From NCBI GenBank assembly GCA_032622095.1, contig CP136069.1:170926394-170990393 (forward strand): a stretch of DNA of 64,000 nt, given 5' to 3'. The translations under genes were made by a program, and so were the position numbers. Shown here in pieces: positions 46,491 through 58,684 of the stretch. Each line of letters starts with the position of its first letter. The stretch's first letter is position 1. The notes beneath the pieces were generated by a model. It was not told where the DNA came from, ran no database searches, and saw nothing but the letters and a program-made list of their open reading frames with translations. Source of the stretch: Siphonodentalium dalli. Its lineage: Eukaryota > Mollusca > Scaphopoda > Gadilida > Siphonodentaliidae.

Positions 46491-46666
46491 AATAACATGA
46501 TTTTTGAGGGCGTTATGGTTTATTAACGGCCCGGCTGGAATGATTAACAGCCCAAGGGCCTATTAGCGGCCCGAGACGAAGTCGAGGGACGCTAATAGGC
46601 CCGAGGGCTGTTAATCATTCCAGAGGGCCGTTAATAAACCATAATGCCCGATGAAATCATGTTATT
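46491..46666. mobile_element. 176 bp fold-back element
   Basis: AATAACATGATTT at the left faces its complement at 46654-46666. The arms continue through GGTTTATTAACGGCCC, GGAATGATTAACAGCCC and GGGCCTATTAGCGGCCC to a short loop around 46575. A smaller GC hairpin with GGGCCGATA arms is at 47066-47104. Confidence 0.7.
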
Positions 46667-46669
46667 ACT

Positions 46670-47230
46670 ATTATTACCACAGTTTTGGACATTTGACCCA
46701 TTTGAGGATTTAGTGGAATAATGAAGTAGATTAAGAGAGAAATATTTTCAAGAACATTTAAATTTGATACCATTTGACTTGTCAGCTGACACTGACTGAC
46801 GGAGTCTCGAAAATAGGACAGGGGAAAACCCAACATTGGAGACGAGTAACAACCAATGAGAGGTTGACAGCTAAAATTATCAATGCATACTTACGCTTGA
46901 TACAAAAATTCAATCATATAGCGTGAATTCCAATCATAAAACCACTATAGTGTCGAGGAAATCGGATACATCTTCCCATTATTTTCTTGAAATAAACACG
47001 CCACATCGGAAGTTGAAAGGACGTAACTCTCGCGATAATAAACGAGATCTATAGTTTCCGGGCGGCGGGCCGATATTGAACTAGGCTTCTCATTATCGGC
47101 CCGCGGCCCGCTGTTTTGGTAACAATACGCTATTTGGAACGACCCGAAAATCATTATCAATGGCCTAGAGAACGCCCTATAAAGTGGTAATAATACTGTA
47201 TCTCAGTGAGCGCGGCGGGGAACCATGAAC
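46670..47230. other. Intergenic, no gene seen
   Basis: No supported gene; contains the small GCGGGCCGATA hairpin noted for the fold-back element. Confidence 0.35.
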
Positions 47231-47237
47231 AAATTAA

Positions 47238-47629
47238 CCCTTTACCCAACAGAAGGGCCCTGTGCCAATGCATTCTCTTATATATGCGAGTCGACCATAG
47301 GTCGCCTCGCATATATAAGAGAATGCATTGGCTTAACACATTACAAATTATAAAATTGTTAAAGAATGTAAGAAAAAATGGTAAAAAGTGTTAAAAAAAG
47401 TTTTTTTTTAGGCCAATGCATTCTCTTATATATGCGAGGCGACCTATGGTCGACTCGCATATATAACAGAATGCATTGGCACAGGGCATAACTGTAACTA
47501 TCACAATGTGGTCAAGGAGCCGGTTCCAATGATATCCATATTTGTATGGTTCTATTGAGACAGACCGAAGATATTTTAGGCTGTTGAAGCTTTATTTGGC
47601 CGGTGTTGGCCGTTTTGTTGGGTAAAGGG
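47238..47629 (+). mobile_element. TTAA-flanked MITE, copy 4
   Basis: 392 bp, with TTAA at 47234-47237 and 47630-47633. Both palindromes are present. Confidence 0.9.
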
Positions 47630-47639
47630 TTAAGTCGCC

Positions 47640-48335
47640 TATTTTTGCGTCCTCGAACTGCATTGCGCATAACTTCAACCAACTTTGCTTATATGCAAAC
47701 TAACTAAAGATAAATGATGGTGGGAATAATTTCTGCAAGCAGAAGAGTGAACACATTGGGCTTAGGTAATTGCACCATGCAGTGTACAGGGTGAGTACAT
47801 GATATCATGGTCATCGTGTGGTGGCGTGTCACTGAGCATAACTTCAACCAGCTTCGTTTTCTAATGTGAGCATACCTAAGATAAATATTGACGATGTTAT
47901 GATGTATGAGAGCACACGTTATTCAGAATAGATGCATTGTGATATCGAACCTGGTGAATGTCTGCAACCAGCTTGGATGTTTTGAAATGTTCTTAGATGC
48001 AACATAAAGGTCGTGGTATAACGTATGTGGCACAAAGAGAGAGGTTATCGGCATTAAATAATGCAGCCAATGCGCCCAGGATTATGTATCAACCAACATA
48101 TAATCTGGATTAACGATTAGGTATATACTGGTATCATATCTGAGTAATACTTGTCACGCGATGTTCGATTAAATTTAAGAATATAACTTGTCAATATAAC
48201 CTAATAGGAAGGGGGATAACCGGAGCCATCCAGCCACTAAAAATATAGTTATTTCTGAAATATTCCTTCCTTTTTGGAATGTTTATATTAATTATATAAC
48301 GGAGATATTCAGAATTTAAAAAAATACAATTTGTT
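47640..48335. other. Intergenic, no gene seen
   Basis: The motif GCATAACTTCAACCA recurs at about 47667, 47837 and, far away, 56276, followed by similar words (AGATAAAT...). It may be an old repeat. No gene. Confidence 0.4.
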
Positions 48336-48343
48336 TTGGTTAA

Positions 48344-48736
48344 CCCTTTACCCAACAGAATGGCCCTGTGCCAATGCATTCTCTTATATATGCGAGTCGA
48401 CCATAGGTCGCCTCGCATATATAAGAGAATGCATTGGCTTAACACATTAAAAATTATAAAAATGTTAAAGAATGTAAGAAAAAATGGTAAAAAGTGTTAA
48501 AAAAGAGATTTTTTTTAGGCCAATGCATTCTCTTATATATGCGAGGCGACCTATGGTCGACTCGCATATATAAGAGAATGCATTGGCACAGGGCATAACT
48601 GTAACTATCACAATGTGGTCAAGGAGCCGGTTCCAATGATATCCATATTTGTATGGTTCTATTGAGACAGACCGAAGATATTTTAGGCTGTTGAAGCTTT
48701 ATTTGGCCGGTTTTGGTCGTTTTGTTGGGTAAAGGG
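48344..48736 (+). mobile_element. TTAA-flanked MITE, copy 5
   Basis: 393 bp, with TTAA at 48340-48343 and 48737-48740. Both palindromes are present. A lone half palindrome (CCTGTGCCAATGCATTATCT ...) follows at 48821-48877 and runs into repeat F. Confidence 0.9.
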
Positions 48737-48878
48737 TTAACAAAACTTAACTTCATCGCATCACCTGAGATCTCTTGTTTCATTTCATGACAGGAGCTGC
48801 ACTGGCGCAACATCAAAGACCCTGTGCCAATGCATTATCTTATATATCCGAGTCGACCATAGGTCGCATCGCATATAT

Positions 48879-49411
48879 AGAGGATCTACAACTCGTCCCC
48901 AGTTTATAGCGGAATTTACAAAACGAGTCCAGTAAATTAGGTCTGGACCGAGCCTTTGGCGAGGTCCAGACCTAATTTACTGGACGAGTTTTGTAATTTC
49001 CGCTATAAACTGGGGACGAGTTGTAGATTATATTTATTACATGATCCAAAACATCGACAAAATATACTTAAATCAACAAATATTATATTCTATAAGATAT
49101 GCGATGATGTTTCACGTAACTGTACGTTGTTTGTCGCGTAAAGAAATAGTCCTAGATAAATAAAGACTCTTTGGCGCATATATTGGCGTACATTTAATAA
49201 TATAATTTTTCAAACTCTTCATTCATAATAGTTTGTTGGAAAAATATTGGAAGCTATAGTATTTTGAGACGTAGCTTGTGGAATGTTAACAGACCACAAA
49301 CCGGAAGTCAAAGGTCACCTGGCACTATTTCCTGTTATTAAACGAACGTTTAATATCACAATTTATAGAAAGGGTTTATTGAATGGAATAAGGGTAGAAT
49401 CATGTAATAAA
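48879..49411. repeat. Repeat F: hairpin plus TIR element, copy 2
   Basis: A hairpin (48885-49026; arms CTACAACTCGTCCCCAGTTT ... complement, over 60 bp nearly perfect) is followed by the TTTATTACATGATCC element at 49033-49411. Parallel to 17408-17962, but the hairpin arms are much better kept here. Confidence 0.8.
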
Positions 49412-49665
49412 TTAAAGAATGCATTGCCCCATCAATTTTTTATAATTTGTTTACAATTTTTTTATCATTTTTTTCTTACAATACTATCATTTGTTTTATA
49501 ATTGTTCTTACATTCTGCAACAGATATTATCATTTGTTCTTATATTCTTTAACTATTTTATATTATTTTTATAATTTTGTTCTTACATTCTTTATCAATT
49601 TCTATCATTTTTTCTTACATTCTTTAACAATTTTCATCATTTTTTTATCATCATTTCGTATATTA
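49412..49665. repeat. T-rich array derived from the MITE linker
   Basis: Degenerate units around TTCTTACATTCTTTAACAAT with T-runs and ATCAT, about 8-10 times. This is the reverse complement of the linker between P1 and P2 (AAAATTGTTAAAGAATGTAA). It starts with GAATGCATTG, a palindrome end, so the array seems to have grown from a MITE relic. A hairpin (ATTACTTGCG arms) follows at about 49666-49700. Confidence 0.6.
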
Positions 49666-49699
49666 TTACTTGCGCCAGTCCATGCTGGACGCAAGTAAT

Positions 49700-50700
49700 G
49701 TTTTCGGTTCGGATCTTTGTCTGTTGTCTGTCTTTCCGCGAACATGTTACGTCATACCGGAAGTACATACACTGTATTGTAAAAAAATGAACACGCGCTA
49801 ATATGAAATGGTTGCATCAATTGTAATTTAAATCCACATATATACTTAATTTGCATTGTTATCTGGTTTTATTTTGGTAATAAATCGTTCATAAATGAAC
49901 AATATTGAAAAATTTCAAAAACTTCACAAATTTCAAAAAAATCAAAAATTAAAAAAAATTCACAAATTTCAAAAAACTTAGTAATTTTTATAGGCGCCAA
50001 ATTACCATCCAATACGTATACCCTTATAAACTGCGGGTCAGTCCTAGTAACGCGCACGTCAACGCGTTTGAAGTTTTTGAAGTTTTCAATGCGAATGTCA
50101 CTTTAACATTATCCCACAGTGAGTGCCTAGTGTCACTTTAACATTATTTTTCATAATAATAAATAGTGTTTATAAAGTGTGTCTGGAAAATCAACACTTT
50201 GTGTGTTTATTATAAAACGCTATGACATGTTTTAATATAAACACTAGTGTTTATTCATGTCCCTTTAATATTCAAATACTGAGTGCATTTTGTCCCTTTA
50301 ATATTCAGGGCGGAAGCTGCCCATCGTTCATCGAGGTCATCACGTGATATACATGTAGATAATACATCGTTCACATGGAGAGACTTCGTTCAGCGAGCGC
50401 AGTGTGTCACTTTAACATTCAAGACTGAAGCTATCCCCATCAAGATCCTCACGTAATATATATGTAGATAATACACCATGCATCGGAGTGGCCTAAATCT
50501 GATAGTTGGTGAACAGGTAAAAAACACTACCAATATGTCTCACCTGTAATTAGATCGGATAGAGTTATCGTTCCTAATATGCAGCCAACTGGGGTCCATA
50601 TCATCATAACAGGGATATTATGTCCGTACACACAACTCTTTCAGCGATGGATGAACAGAGATTTGATATCTAGATTTTTGTTATCGATCTCTCAAACGAG
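49700..50700. other. Intergenic, no gene seen
   Basis: 49900-49980 is A-rich with repeated AAATTTCAAAAA. TGTCACTTTAACATTAT-type words recur at about 50095, 50130 and 50405. No coding region. Confidence 0.45.
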
Positions 50701-50705
50701 GGGCC

Positions 50706-52442
50706 AGCACCCGTGGTTCAAACGCGAACATAGATTTTGATAGTATAACACAACATTTCTATAATTTAAACCAGGGAGATGAACACACGAGCGAATGCAT
50801 ATTAGCACTAAATCCAAACGAACATAATGATACGCTTTTGAACGGCCCAATTACGGAAAATGAAATAGACATATGCATAAATCGGTTAAAAAACAACAAA
50901 TCTGTCGCTGGTGATAAAATTAGAAATGAATATCTAAAACATAGTAGAGGTGTCATGATGCCTGTTTATATTCGTATTTTCAATCTAATCCTCGACTCTG
51001 GGGTTATACCCAATTCGTGGTTGATTGGCAATATTTTACCCATTTATAAGAAAAAAGGAGCAAAATCTGACCCAAACAATTATAGGGGTATTACCATTGT
51101 CAGCTGCTTTAGTAAATTGTTTACAGCCATACTGAATAACCGACTTAAAACATTTTCTGACACTAATAACTTGATAGCACACAATCAGAGTGGATTCCGT
51201 GAAGGTTACTCGACAGCGGATAACTTGTATGTTCTGAACTATCTGATACAATTGAGTAATAACAATTCTAAGACCCTCATATGCGCATTTATAGACTTTG
51301 AAAAGGCTTTTGATACTATATGGAGGCAAGGTCTTTGGTACAAAACAGCACGCTATAATATTAACGGAAAAATTCTGAGAGTTTTGACTAACGTGTATAA
51401 GGGTATAAAATCCAAAGTGGTCATGAATGGTAAAGAATCGGAACAATTTTATTCAAACATTGGCTTAAGGCAGGGTGAGAACTTATCACCTTTTCTTTTT
51501 GCTTTATATGTCAATGATCTGGAAAGTTTCATGATGGAAGCCAATGTGAACGGTTTAGAACTTCTCACACGCGAGATAGAGGAAAGACTTGGTGTTTATT
51601 TGAAATTATTAACGTTATTATATGCTGATGATACAGTCCTGTTTGCTCACTCAGAAGACCTACAACTGCAATTACATTTATTCTCCGAGTATTGTGATAT
51701 ATGGAAATTAAAGGTGAATGTAAGGAAAACTAAACTTATGTATTTTTCAAGGAGAAAACCGGAAAATTACCCAGCTATATATTATCAAAACTCGAGAATA
51801 GAATTCGTAGAACATTTCTGTTATCTGGGAGTATATTTTAGTGCAACTGGTTCTTTTAACTATGCCAAGGAAAAGATCTGCGAAAAAGCAATATCAGCCA
51901 TGTATCAACTCATTAAAGTTGGCAGAAAAAATGACATATCGATTAAAACCATGTTCGAATTGTTTGATAGAAAAATAGTTCCCATTCTTACATATGGTTG
52001 TGAGATATGGGGCATATACAATAATATTAGCATTGGGCGGGTTCATCTTAAATTTTGTAAGCTAATTTTATGCATGAAATCATCAACTCCAAATTATATG
52101 GTCTACGGTGAGACCGATCGCAAACCAATTGATATCATTATTAAAACGAAAATCCTTAAATTTTGGAGTTCCATGATCATAGGAAGAGTGTCCAAGTTAT
52201 GTAATACTATATACTGGCTATCTTACGATTACTTGACATACAGTGAAATAAAAATACCATGGATCCTCGGTGTCAGGAAAATTTTTGATCATTGTGGCAT
52301 AAGCTACTCATGGAATAATCAGAAAACATGTGATTTAAATATGCTCCAAACTGAAATTAAAAGGTTGCTGAATCACCAATTATACAGACCTGGCATGGTG
52401 AACTGCAATTATCTAGAAAAAACTCATTATATGCCATTATAA
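50706..52442 (+). pseudogene. LINE reverse transcriptase, open for over 570 codons
   Basis: The frame is open from about 50706, with no ATG at its head, as expected of a 5' truncation. Motifs in order: ENEIDICINRLKNNKSVAGD, GNILPIYKKKG, NNYRGITIVSC, HNQSGFREG, FIDFEKAFDT, GLRQGENLSP, YADDTVLF (catalytic), FCYLGVYF, and YGCEIWG in the thumb. GLRQGENLSP rather than GVPQGS sets it apart from the other LINEs here and from Jockey/CR1; it fits an RTE- or Nimb-like clade. A one-base shift near 52430 separates it from the C-terminal part. Confidence 0.88.
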
Positions 52443-52807
52443 AAACCAAACCAAAATTTGAAAGTTACATGAGTGGCCAAAATTACAAATCTGTAACTGA
52501 TCTAGTCCGATTTAGAACTCGAAATCATGCATTACCGGTGGAGGCTGGAATATGGAATAATACCCCCAGAAATGACCGTATTTGCTCATTATGCCATAGT
52601 GACACTATTGCTGATGAACTCCACTATTTGATAGACTGCCCATATTTTAAATCAGAACGAGATAACTTATTCCCTATTTACAGTAGAAGCGATTACAGCC
52701 TTCATAAACTGAAATTACTATTGAGCACATCCCGACCGTCCACTATGAGGAAAACCTGTAAGTTTATCAAAATTATAACGTCAACCGTCTGTTCTCCAGG
52801 GCAGTAA
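52436..52807 (+). pseudogene. LINE C-terminal zinc-binding part
   Basis: In a frame shifted relative to the RT, the protein continues YAIIKTKPKFESYMSG, then FRTRNHALPVE and the zinc-knuckle-like RICSLCHSD ... ELHYLIDCPYF (C-x2-C-x9-H-x4-C), a standard tail of many marine invertebrate LINEs. It ends at TAA 52805-52807. Confidence 0.85.
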
Positions 52808-52851
52808 ACGAAGATACACATTAACGTCGTGTATCTTCATCGTTTACGCCC
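52799..52851 (+). other. Stem-loop at the LINE stop codon / 3' UTR start
   Basis: GGGCAGTAAACGAAGATACAC pairs with GTGTATCT-TCA-TCGTTTACGCCC: 4 + 8 + 8 bp with a 1-base and a 3-base bulge and a 9-base loop. It covers the stop codon. In some LINEs such 3' structures are what the RT recognises. Confidence 0.75.
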
Positions 52852-53064
52852 AAAAAACCCAATTCGTTCTGATATTAAGTATAATATTTATGTTTTCAAC
52901 ATCCACCATACTTGTGTTTTTTTAAATATTTGTCAAACTATATACCGTGTGCCGATGCTGTTAAGTTAAGTTAGCTATATAAAGAATAAGTGCATTGAAA
53001 AAACACGAATACTCAGTTGCTTAACAGCCTTCGCTCGCGGTATAATGGTCGGAATTTGTTTTAT

Positions 53065-56000
53065 GTATACATGTATTCATTACATCTTCTCTTTATACGA
53101 CCTGATTTGGTGGCTAAAAGAATGAATAAACTATATGGCAAGACACCACACAACATGCCAAATGTGTGATGGGCGCAAGTATAGTCAGCTCCAGTGAGTG
53201 CATTCTAGTTTAACAATGTTTTATCATATTTTTCATTTTGTGCTTACATTTTTTAACAATTATAAAAGATAATATAAAATTTGTTAGACCCATGGACGAC
53301 TAGCATAGAAGGTGCATTTTTGCACAGGGTTTTCTCAACCATTCAGGAACGTCCCGTCAAGAAAGGTTTAAAGAGCACACTAAACGTCCACACATGCGAA
53401 TTTGACATATTTAATATCAGAGTTGATGACGCTTGGTGTTGTAAACTGCTTCAGAAAAAATCTCAGTTATTTAGTCAACAAAACGTTCTATATTGGGTTG
53501 TCCCCATTTCGATTAAATCAGGATACTGATTTGAAATATAATCCTAATAGTCAGGTCGTTGAAGTCAAAGTACAGGGTCAACCTAGAAGAAATTGGTAAC
53601 ACTGCGATATTGGTCTCAGAACATGCGCAAATGTTCACGGAACAGCATATCCGAAATCCGCTAGAATCCGCTTTGGTGAACTTTTCAAGTTGGCATCCAG
53701 CGTGGTTCTGAATACAGCATGTTGTCTTAACACGGAGCATAACATGACCATCTGTATATGGAAATGGGCCGGAATATCATAAAATAATAAAATGGCAGAA
53801 AAATCAGTGAACATTCAACAGAGTTGGTAAATACGAACGTTTGCCCCTTAAAGATAGAAACGTCATTCACACATCTCAAGGATTTGCTGATATCGGTAAC
53901 AAGAAATAAAACAAATTCCCTAGGTATTTAAACGTGTGGTTTCGGCTTCAAAACATCTGCGATTTCGTCGAGCAATTGCATTCGTCGTTCCACGATCCGC
54001 ATAAATTTCACCCATTATGACAAACAACGTTAACCCCACACACTCACTTTCGTTATGAAATTCACGAATAATTTCCGGATCTTCTACAGCTCTCATGAAA
54101 ATAAACCACCTAGTTTGATGGTCAGTTTAATGACATAGGCCATATGTTTAAGTCGTGATTTTGAAACCTGGGTCACCAGGGCCAGGCAATTTTCAATTTC
54201 GTATTTTAAATACAAGCACAAATAAATTTCAATCTTTCACTATGCCAGTTTCTCATTTATGTATATGGTTCGTATATCATTCATTTCGTTCTTGACAGCT
54301 GGTATTTCTTTAGCTCGTATATTTGGATCAATGAATGTGATCCCCGATTTGGTAAATTAAATGCTCTGACCAAATGATTAGAGTTTGATGATACCAGAGT
54401 GTAGCAGATATGAGATTTGATCGTTAAAATGTTCTCCTGATTGCTATAAAACTGTTCCTCGTATAAGATCCTCTTATTTTAGGTATTTTTAATTAGTGCA
54501 TATGTAGACAATCCTCTTCTTAGTTTTACATAGTACACATGTAGATAGTCCTCTTCTCGGGTGAAAGTTTATGCGCAGATAATACTCTTCACATGTTTAA
54601 CTTAGTTCATATGTATAATCCTCATACTTAGGTGTGACTATATAACGTTTCTCGACTCGACATAGTTCATGACAACTCTTTTATATGTTTCCGGAGTAAG
54701 TGATATGTTTGTCTTGCGTCTCATGTTATAATGTGATAAAGGCTAGAGTGGGAATGGTATGTTTTAGAGGTTCCCATAACTGGCGGTTATAAATCACATG
54801 TTCTTATCTAAAATCTCAGCCATACCAGAACAGCTGGATATTCGTATAAAACAATGTACAGCGTTCATATCTGACACATCACCTCGTGGTAACGACTCAC
54901 ATCTATAATTATATAGTTACTCTGAATAGTTGATGCTCGAATAAGAAACCCCTTAATCAACACTTGCGCAGTCTCTTCATGTATCCATGTACGGTCGTGT
55001 GTACGACATACATACACAACATATGGAAGCACAGGCACACATCATATAATATAACTCAGTATAATGTTCGGCAATCAAAGCAATATTATTCTCTTCTATA
55101 TCGGCTATTTTTTACATTTTTATAAATGGATTGAAATTCATAATGCTAGTAATTCGTATTTTAATAAATTGTCGTTATAATCTAATACGATGTTTTTATC
55201 TAGGACAAAAGCAAACACGTCATATCGTTCAGCGCGTGATTGAACACAATTGTGTTATAGTGTGAACAAGTGAGCATATGATTAATTAATATCACCAGTA
55301 ACTAGATATAAACGCCCATAACGATGCCCTTTTAAACGTCTTGTGGTGAACGTGTGAATATGTCATCACAAGACATTAAAATCAAGGTATATCTAACACC
55401 TTTGGACATTATTACATTATACTTGTTGTAGGCAATTCAACCGTAGCAGCGATATGCATATGCATAAGTTTGTAGACAGTGTTGTGAGTACCAAAAATGT
55501 AAGATTTGCCGACTACATATTCGAGTTCTTATCTCGGACCATTCCTGGAAGTGGATTCATGCTTCTTCTTCTTCTTAGATTCTCTTATGTCCTCGAATTA
55601 TTCTTTGTTGCTATTTTGACAACATACATTGCATTCTAGAACACCATGGAACATCACCAAAAATATGAATGTCAATTGATTTCGGTCATTTTGATGGCCA
55701 TCTAAGAAGGTTTATTGTTCAATCAAATATTCATTATTGTTGGATACTGATGACCGACCATCTTGGTCGTCATGTTGAATTGCGAATTTTCTCCTCAAAA
55801 TGATTTCAGCGTATTTTGGATATTCTTCTATAGTGTCATCCGCACACAATGACACCAACACCACCTTGTTAATTGTACCAATGTATTCTAAGCCACAAAC
55901 CCCATCGATCAGAAGATAACATCGCGTGACACGTTGAACCTGATTGTACACCAATCACTATCGAACCGTGAACCCCGATAAAGTGTTTTTTGCTTTCAAT

Positions 56001-56640
56001 CGTGTGCGCATTAGGTGGAGAATTACAAAAAATTATGACATGGGCACACGGCATCATATTCCCATGAGTGCCGTATTTCTGCATCGTGCATTAATTCAAC
56101 CAGATTGTCATCCTGATGTGAACTGATTAAGTATATATTACCATGGGATTATTGTCTCAATTCACAAGTGTGCTGGTAATGACCTTAGATAATTGCATGT
56201 GTATTGCACAAGATGATTGCATGACGCATATACGCATGCACGGCATCGCATCATCAGGTTACTGTCTGCATTTCGCATAACTTCAACCATCTTCGATTTC
56301 TTATTTGTAACTTATCTATAAGATAAATAACGAATGGCGATAATGATATCTGATTTTATGGGAGTGAAGGTACGGATATAAGGTAATTACAGGTGATATG
56401 TGTATGCGAGGACTACACTATACATATAATTGAATGGAGTAAGTCTTTGCTCTATCTCACGATCGATGTGCAAGGCAATTTTCCTTATCATTCTGTTTAC
56501 ACTTTCTCGGTAAACGCCAATATATTCAACAGATGTCGCGCAGTCGAAGGTAATTCGTCGATATCACTAGAGTATTTACTTAAAACTAGGAGAAGTAAAC
56601 ATGTAGTTACCGTCATGGAACAAGATCGGCAGTGTTACCT
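53065..56640. other. Long intergenic stretch, no gene seen
   Basis: 53225-53330 has words of the MITE linker and palindrome (TTAACAATTATAAAAGATAA, GACCCATGGACGACTAGCAT), a relic. 53360-53560 is a diverged match to 61350-61510 (GTTGATGACGCTTGGTGTTG versus GTTGATCTGTTGTGGTGTTG). 54480-54620 has loose repeats of CATATGTAGACAATCCTCTT. I see no exon. Confidence 0.45.
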
Positions 56641-56650
56641 CTATATTTAA

Positions 56651-57040
56651 CCCTTTGCCCAACAGAAGGGCCCTGTGTCAATGCATTCTCTTATATATGC
56701 GAGTCGACCATAGGTCGCCTCGCATATATAAGAGAATGCATTGGCTTAACACATTAAAAATTATAAAATTGTTAAATAATGTAAGAAAAAAATGTAAAAA
56801 GTGTTAAAAAAAGATTTTTTAGGCCAATGCATTCTCTTATATATGCGAGGCGACCTATGGTCGACTCGCATATATAAGAGAATGCATTGGCACATGGCAT
56901 AACTGTAACTATCACAATGTGGTCAAGGAGCCGGTTCCAATGATATCCATATTTGTATGGTTCTATTGAGACAGACCGAAGATATTTGAGGCTGTTGAAG
57001 CTTTATTTGGCCGGTTTTGGCCGGTTTGTTGGGTAAAGGG
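56651..57040 (+). mobile_element. TTAA-flanked MITE, copy 6
   Basis: 390 bp, with TTAA at 56647-56650 and 57041-57044. Both palindromes are present; one change in the left end (CCCTTTGCCC). Confidence 0.9.
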
Positions 57041-57044
57041 TTAA

Positions 57045-57797
57045 ACATTTTGCTGATATGCGAGAGGCTACATGTACCGCGAATGAAACTGATAATTCTG
57101 CGGAATGTTAACATGACGCTAGGGTGGACAATTTGTTCAAACTTGCAGAAATAAGTTGCCCCAAGCTCGATGTCACGCCAATGATTTAGCACTGATCTCT
57201 TCTGATCTATAGTTACCGTTGAATTTCAACTCAGAATTTCCTCAGAATTATGTGACATGTTTTTGAATATATAATATTTCTAAACTCTAATTTAAATCAA
57301 ATCTAATATTGTTCTCTGGTACACTAAGTGGTTTATTGGTTCACATACAATAAGTTTGCACCAAGCCTTGAAATAGGGTGTCTGTCATTTGCAGAATGAG
57401 GTCCCCAGATGGTGAATTTAGTGATGATACCCCTGCCCATATCACATTATACACAACATATTACATAGTATAAACCATTTGGAAGAGGAACCAAAAATAT
57501 CTATATTCCACCAGAATACGGAACATCTGTGGCCTAGGAGTGTCCACCAAGCGATAGAGATTCTCAGATTCACCCCAATACTTTCCCCGTTATTTACCCC
57601 AGAATGCATCATAATTCACAACTAAGAGTTACATGTAACGTTATTCACCTTTCATTGATACTAAGAAGCTGGCAGTATAGACCAGATCGAAAATAACCAC
57701 AGAACACACGTCGGTATCTTGACAAAAACAACATGTTCACAGTTCATTCGACCAGATAAGTTGACAATTTCAGTGTCTTTGTGCTTTCACTTTCAAA
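57045..57797. other. Intergenic, no gene seen
   Basis: No supported gene. Confidence 0.4.
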
Positions 57798-58299
57798 TCT
57801 CATATATATTTTGAAGACCTCTGTCTGTTTGTATGTATGTTTGTCTGTCATTTATACAAATCTACGATTCTCGACCGATCGGGACGAAACTTGTTAGGTG
57901 TGTGTAGTTTGACCAAACGGTGGACGTTGTCGTATTGGCGAGCCACTGCGGCGCCCGCTTCGCGCATGCGCAGACGAGATCTCAGAAACGGGTGGAGCTA
58001 TCGACTTGAAATTTCCTATGTGAATGTATCTTCCACCGGATACGAATTTTATCGGGTCGCCGAGTCCGTGCGACGCCAGCTTCGCGCATGCGCAGATGAG
58101 ATCTCGGAAACGGGTGTAGCTATCGACTTGAAATTTGGTATGTGAATGTATCGTGCCCCGGATACGAATTTTATCGTGTCGCCGAGCCCGTGCGACGCCA
58201 GCTTCGCGCATGCGCAGACCAGATCTCGGAAACGGGTGGAGTTATCGACTTGAAATTTGGTTTTTGAATAGCCCGGACAATGTCGGGCTCATCGGCTAG
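57798..58299 (+). mobile_element. Helitron-like non-autonomous element A
   Basis: Starts TCTCATATATATTTTGAAGA after an A and ends with a hairpin (AGCCCG...CGGGCT), then CATCGG and CTAG. Inside, after a GTCTGT-rich stretch, a unit of about 122 bp is repeated three times, each with CTTCGCGCATGCGCAGA and GGAGCTATCGACTTGAAAT. No Rep/helicase gene. Confidence 0.78.
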
Positions 58300-58679
58300 T
58301 CTCTTATATATTTTGAAACAATTGTCTGTCTGTTTGTCTGTCTGTCTGTCCTTTATACAAATCTACGATTCTCGACCGATCGGGACGAAACTTGGTACGT
58401 GTGTGTAGTTTGACCAGGCGGTGGTCGTTATCGTATTGGCGAGCCCGTGCGACGCCCGTGCAGCGCATGCGCAGACGAGATATCGGAAACGGGTGGAGCT
58501 ATTGACTTGAAATTTGGTATGTGAATGTATCTTGCCCCGGATACGAATTTTATCGGGTCGCCGAGCCCGTGCGACGCCAGCTTCGCGCATGCGCAGACCA
58601 GATCTCGGAAACGGGTGGAGCTATCGACTTGGAAATTTGGTTTTTGAATAGCCCGGACAACGTCGGGCTCATCGGCTAG
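58300..58679 (+). mobile_element. Helitron-like non-autonomous element B, head-to-tail with A
   Basis: Begins TCTCTTATATATTTTGAAAC directly after the CTAG of element A and ends with the same hairpin and CTAG, followed by T. It has two internal repeat units instead of three. A and B together sit between A and T, as a single Helitron insertion would. Confidence 0.78.
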
Positions 58680-58684
58680 TGGTA

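Larger units (their letters stand above)
50705..53060 (+). mobile_element. 5'-truncated LINE with near-intact RT
   Basis: A plus-strand LINE whose endonuclease part is missing (5' truncation is usual for target-primed insertion). RT and C-terminal zinc-binding parts are present, followed by about 250 bp of 3' UTR. The exact 3' end is not clear. Confidence 0.85.

Noticed and set aside
49447-49698. Membrane protein (Phe/Ile-rich frame)
   Set aside because: It is the translation of a T-rich tandem array.
57837-58145. Gene encoding a 102-residue Arg-rich protein
   Set aside because: The frame follows the internal repeats of the Helitron-like element and has no independent support.
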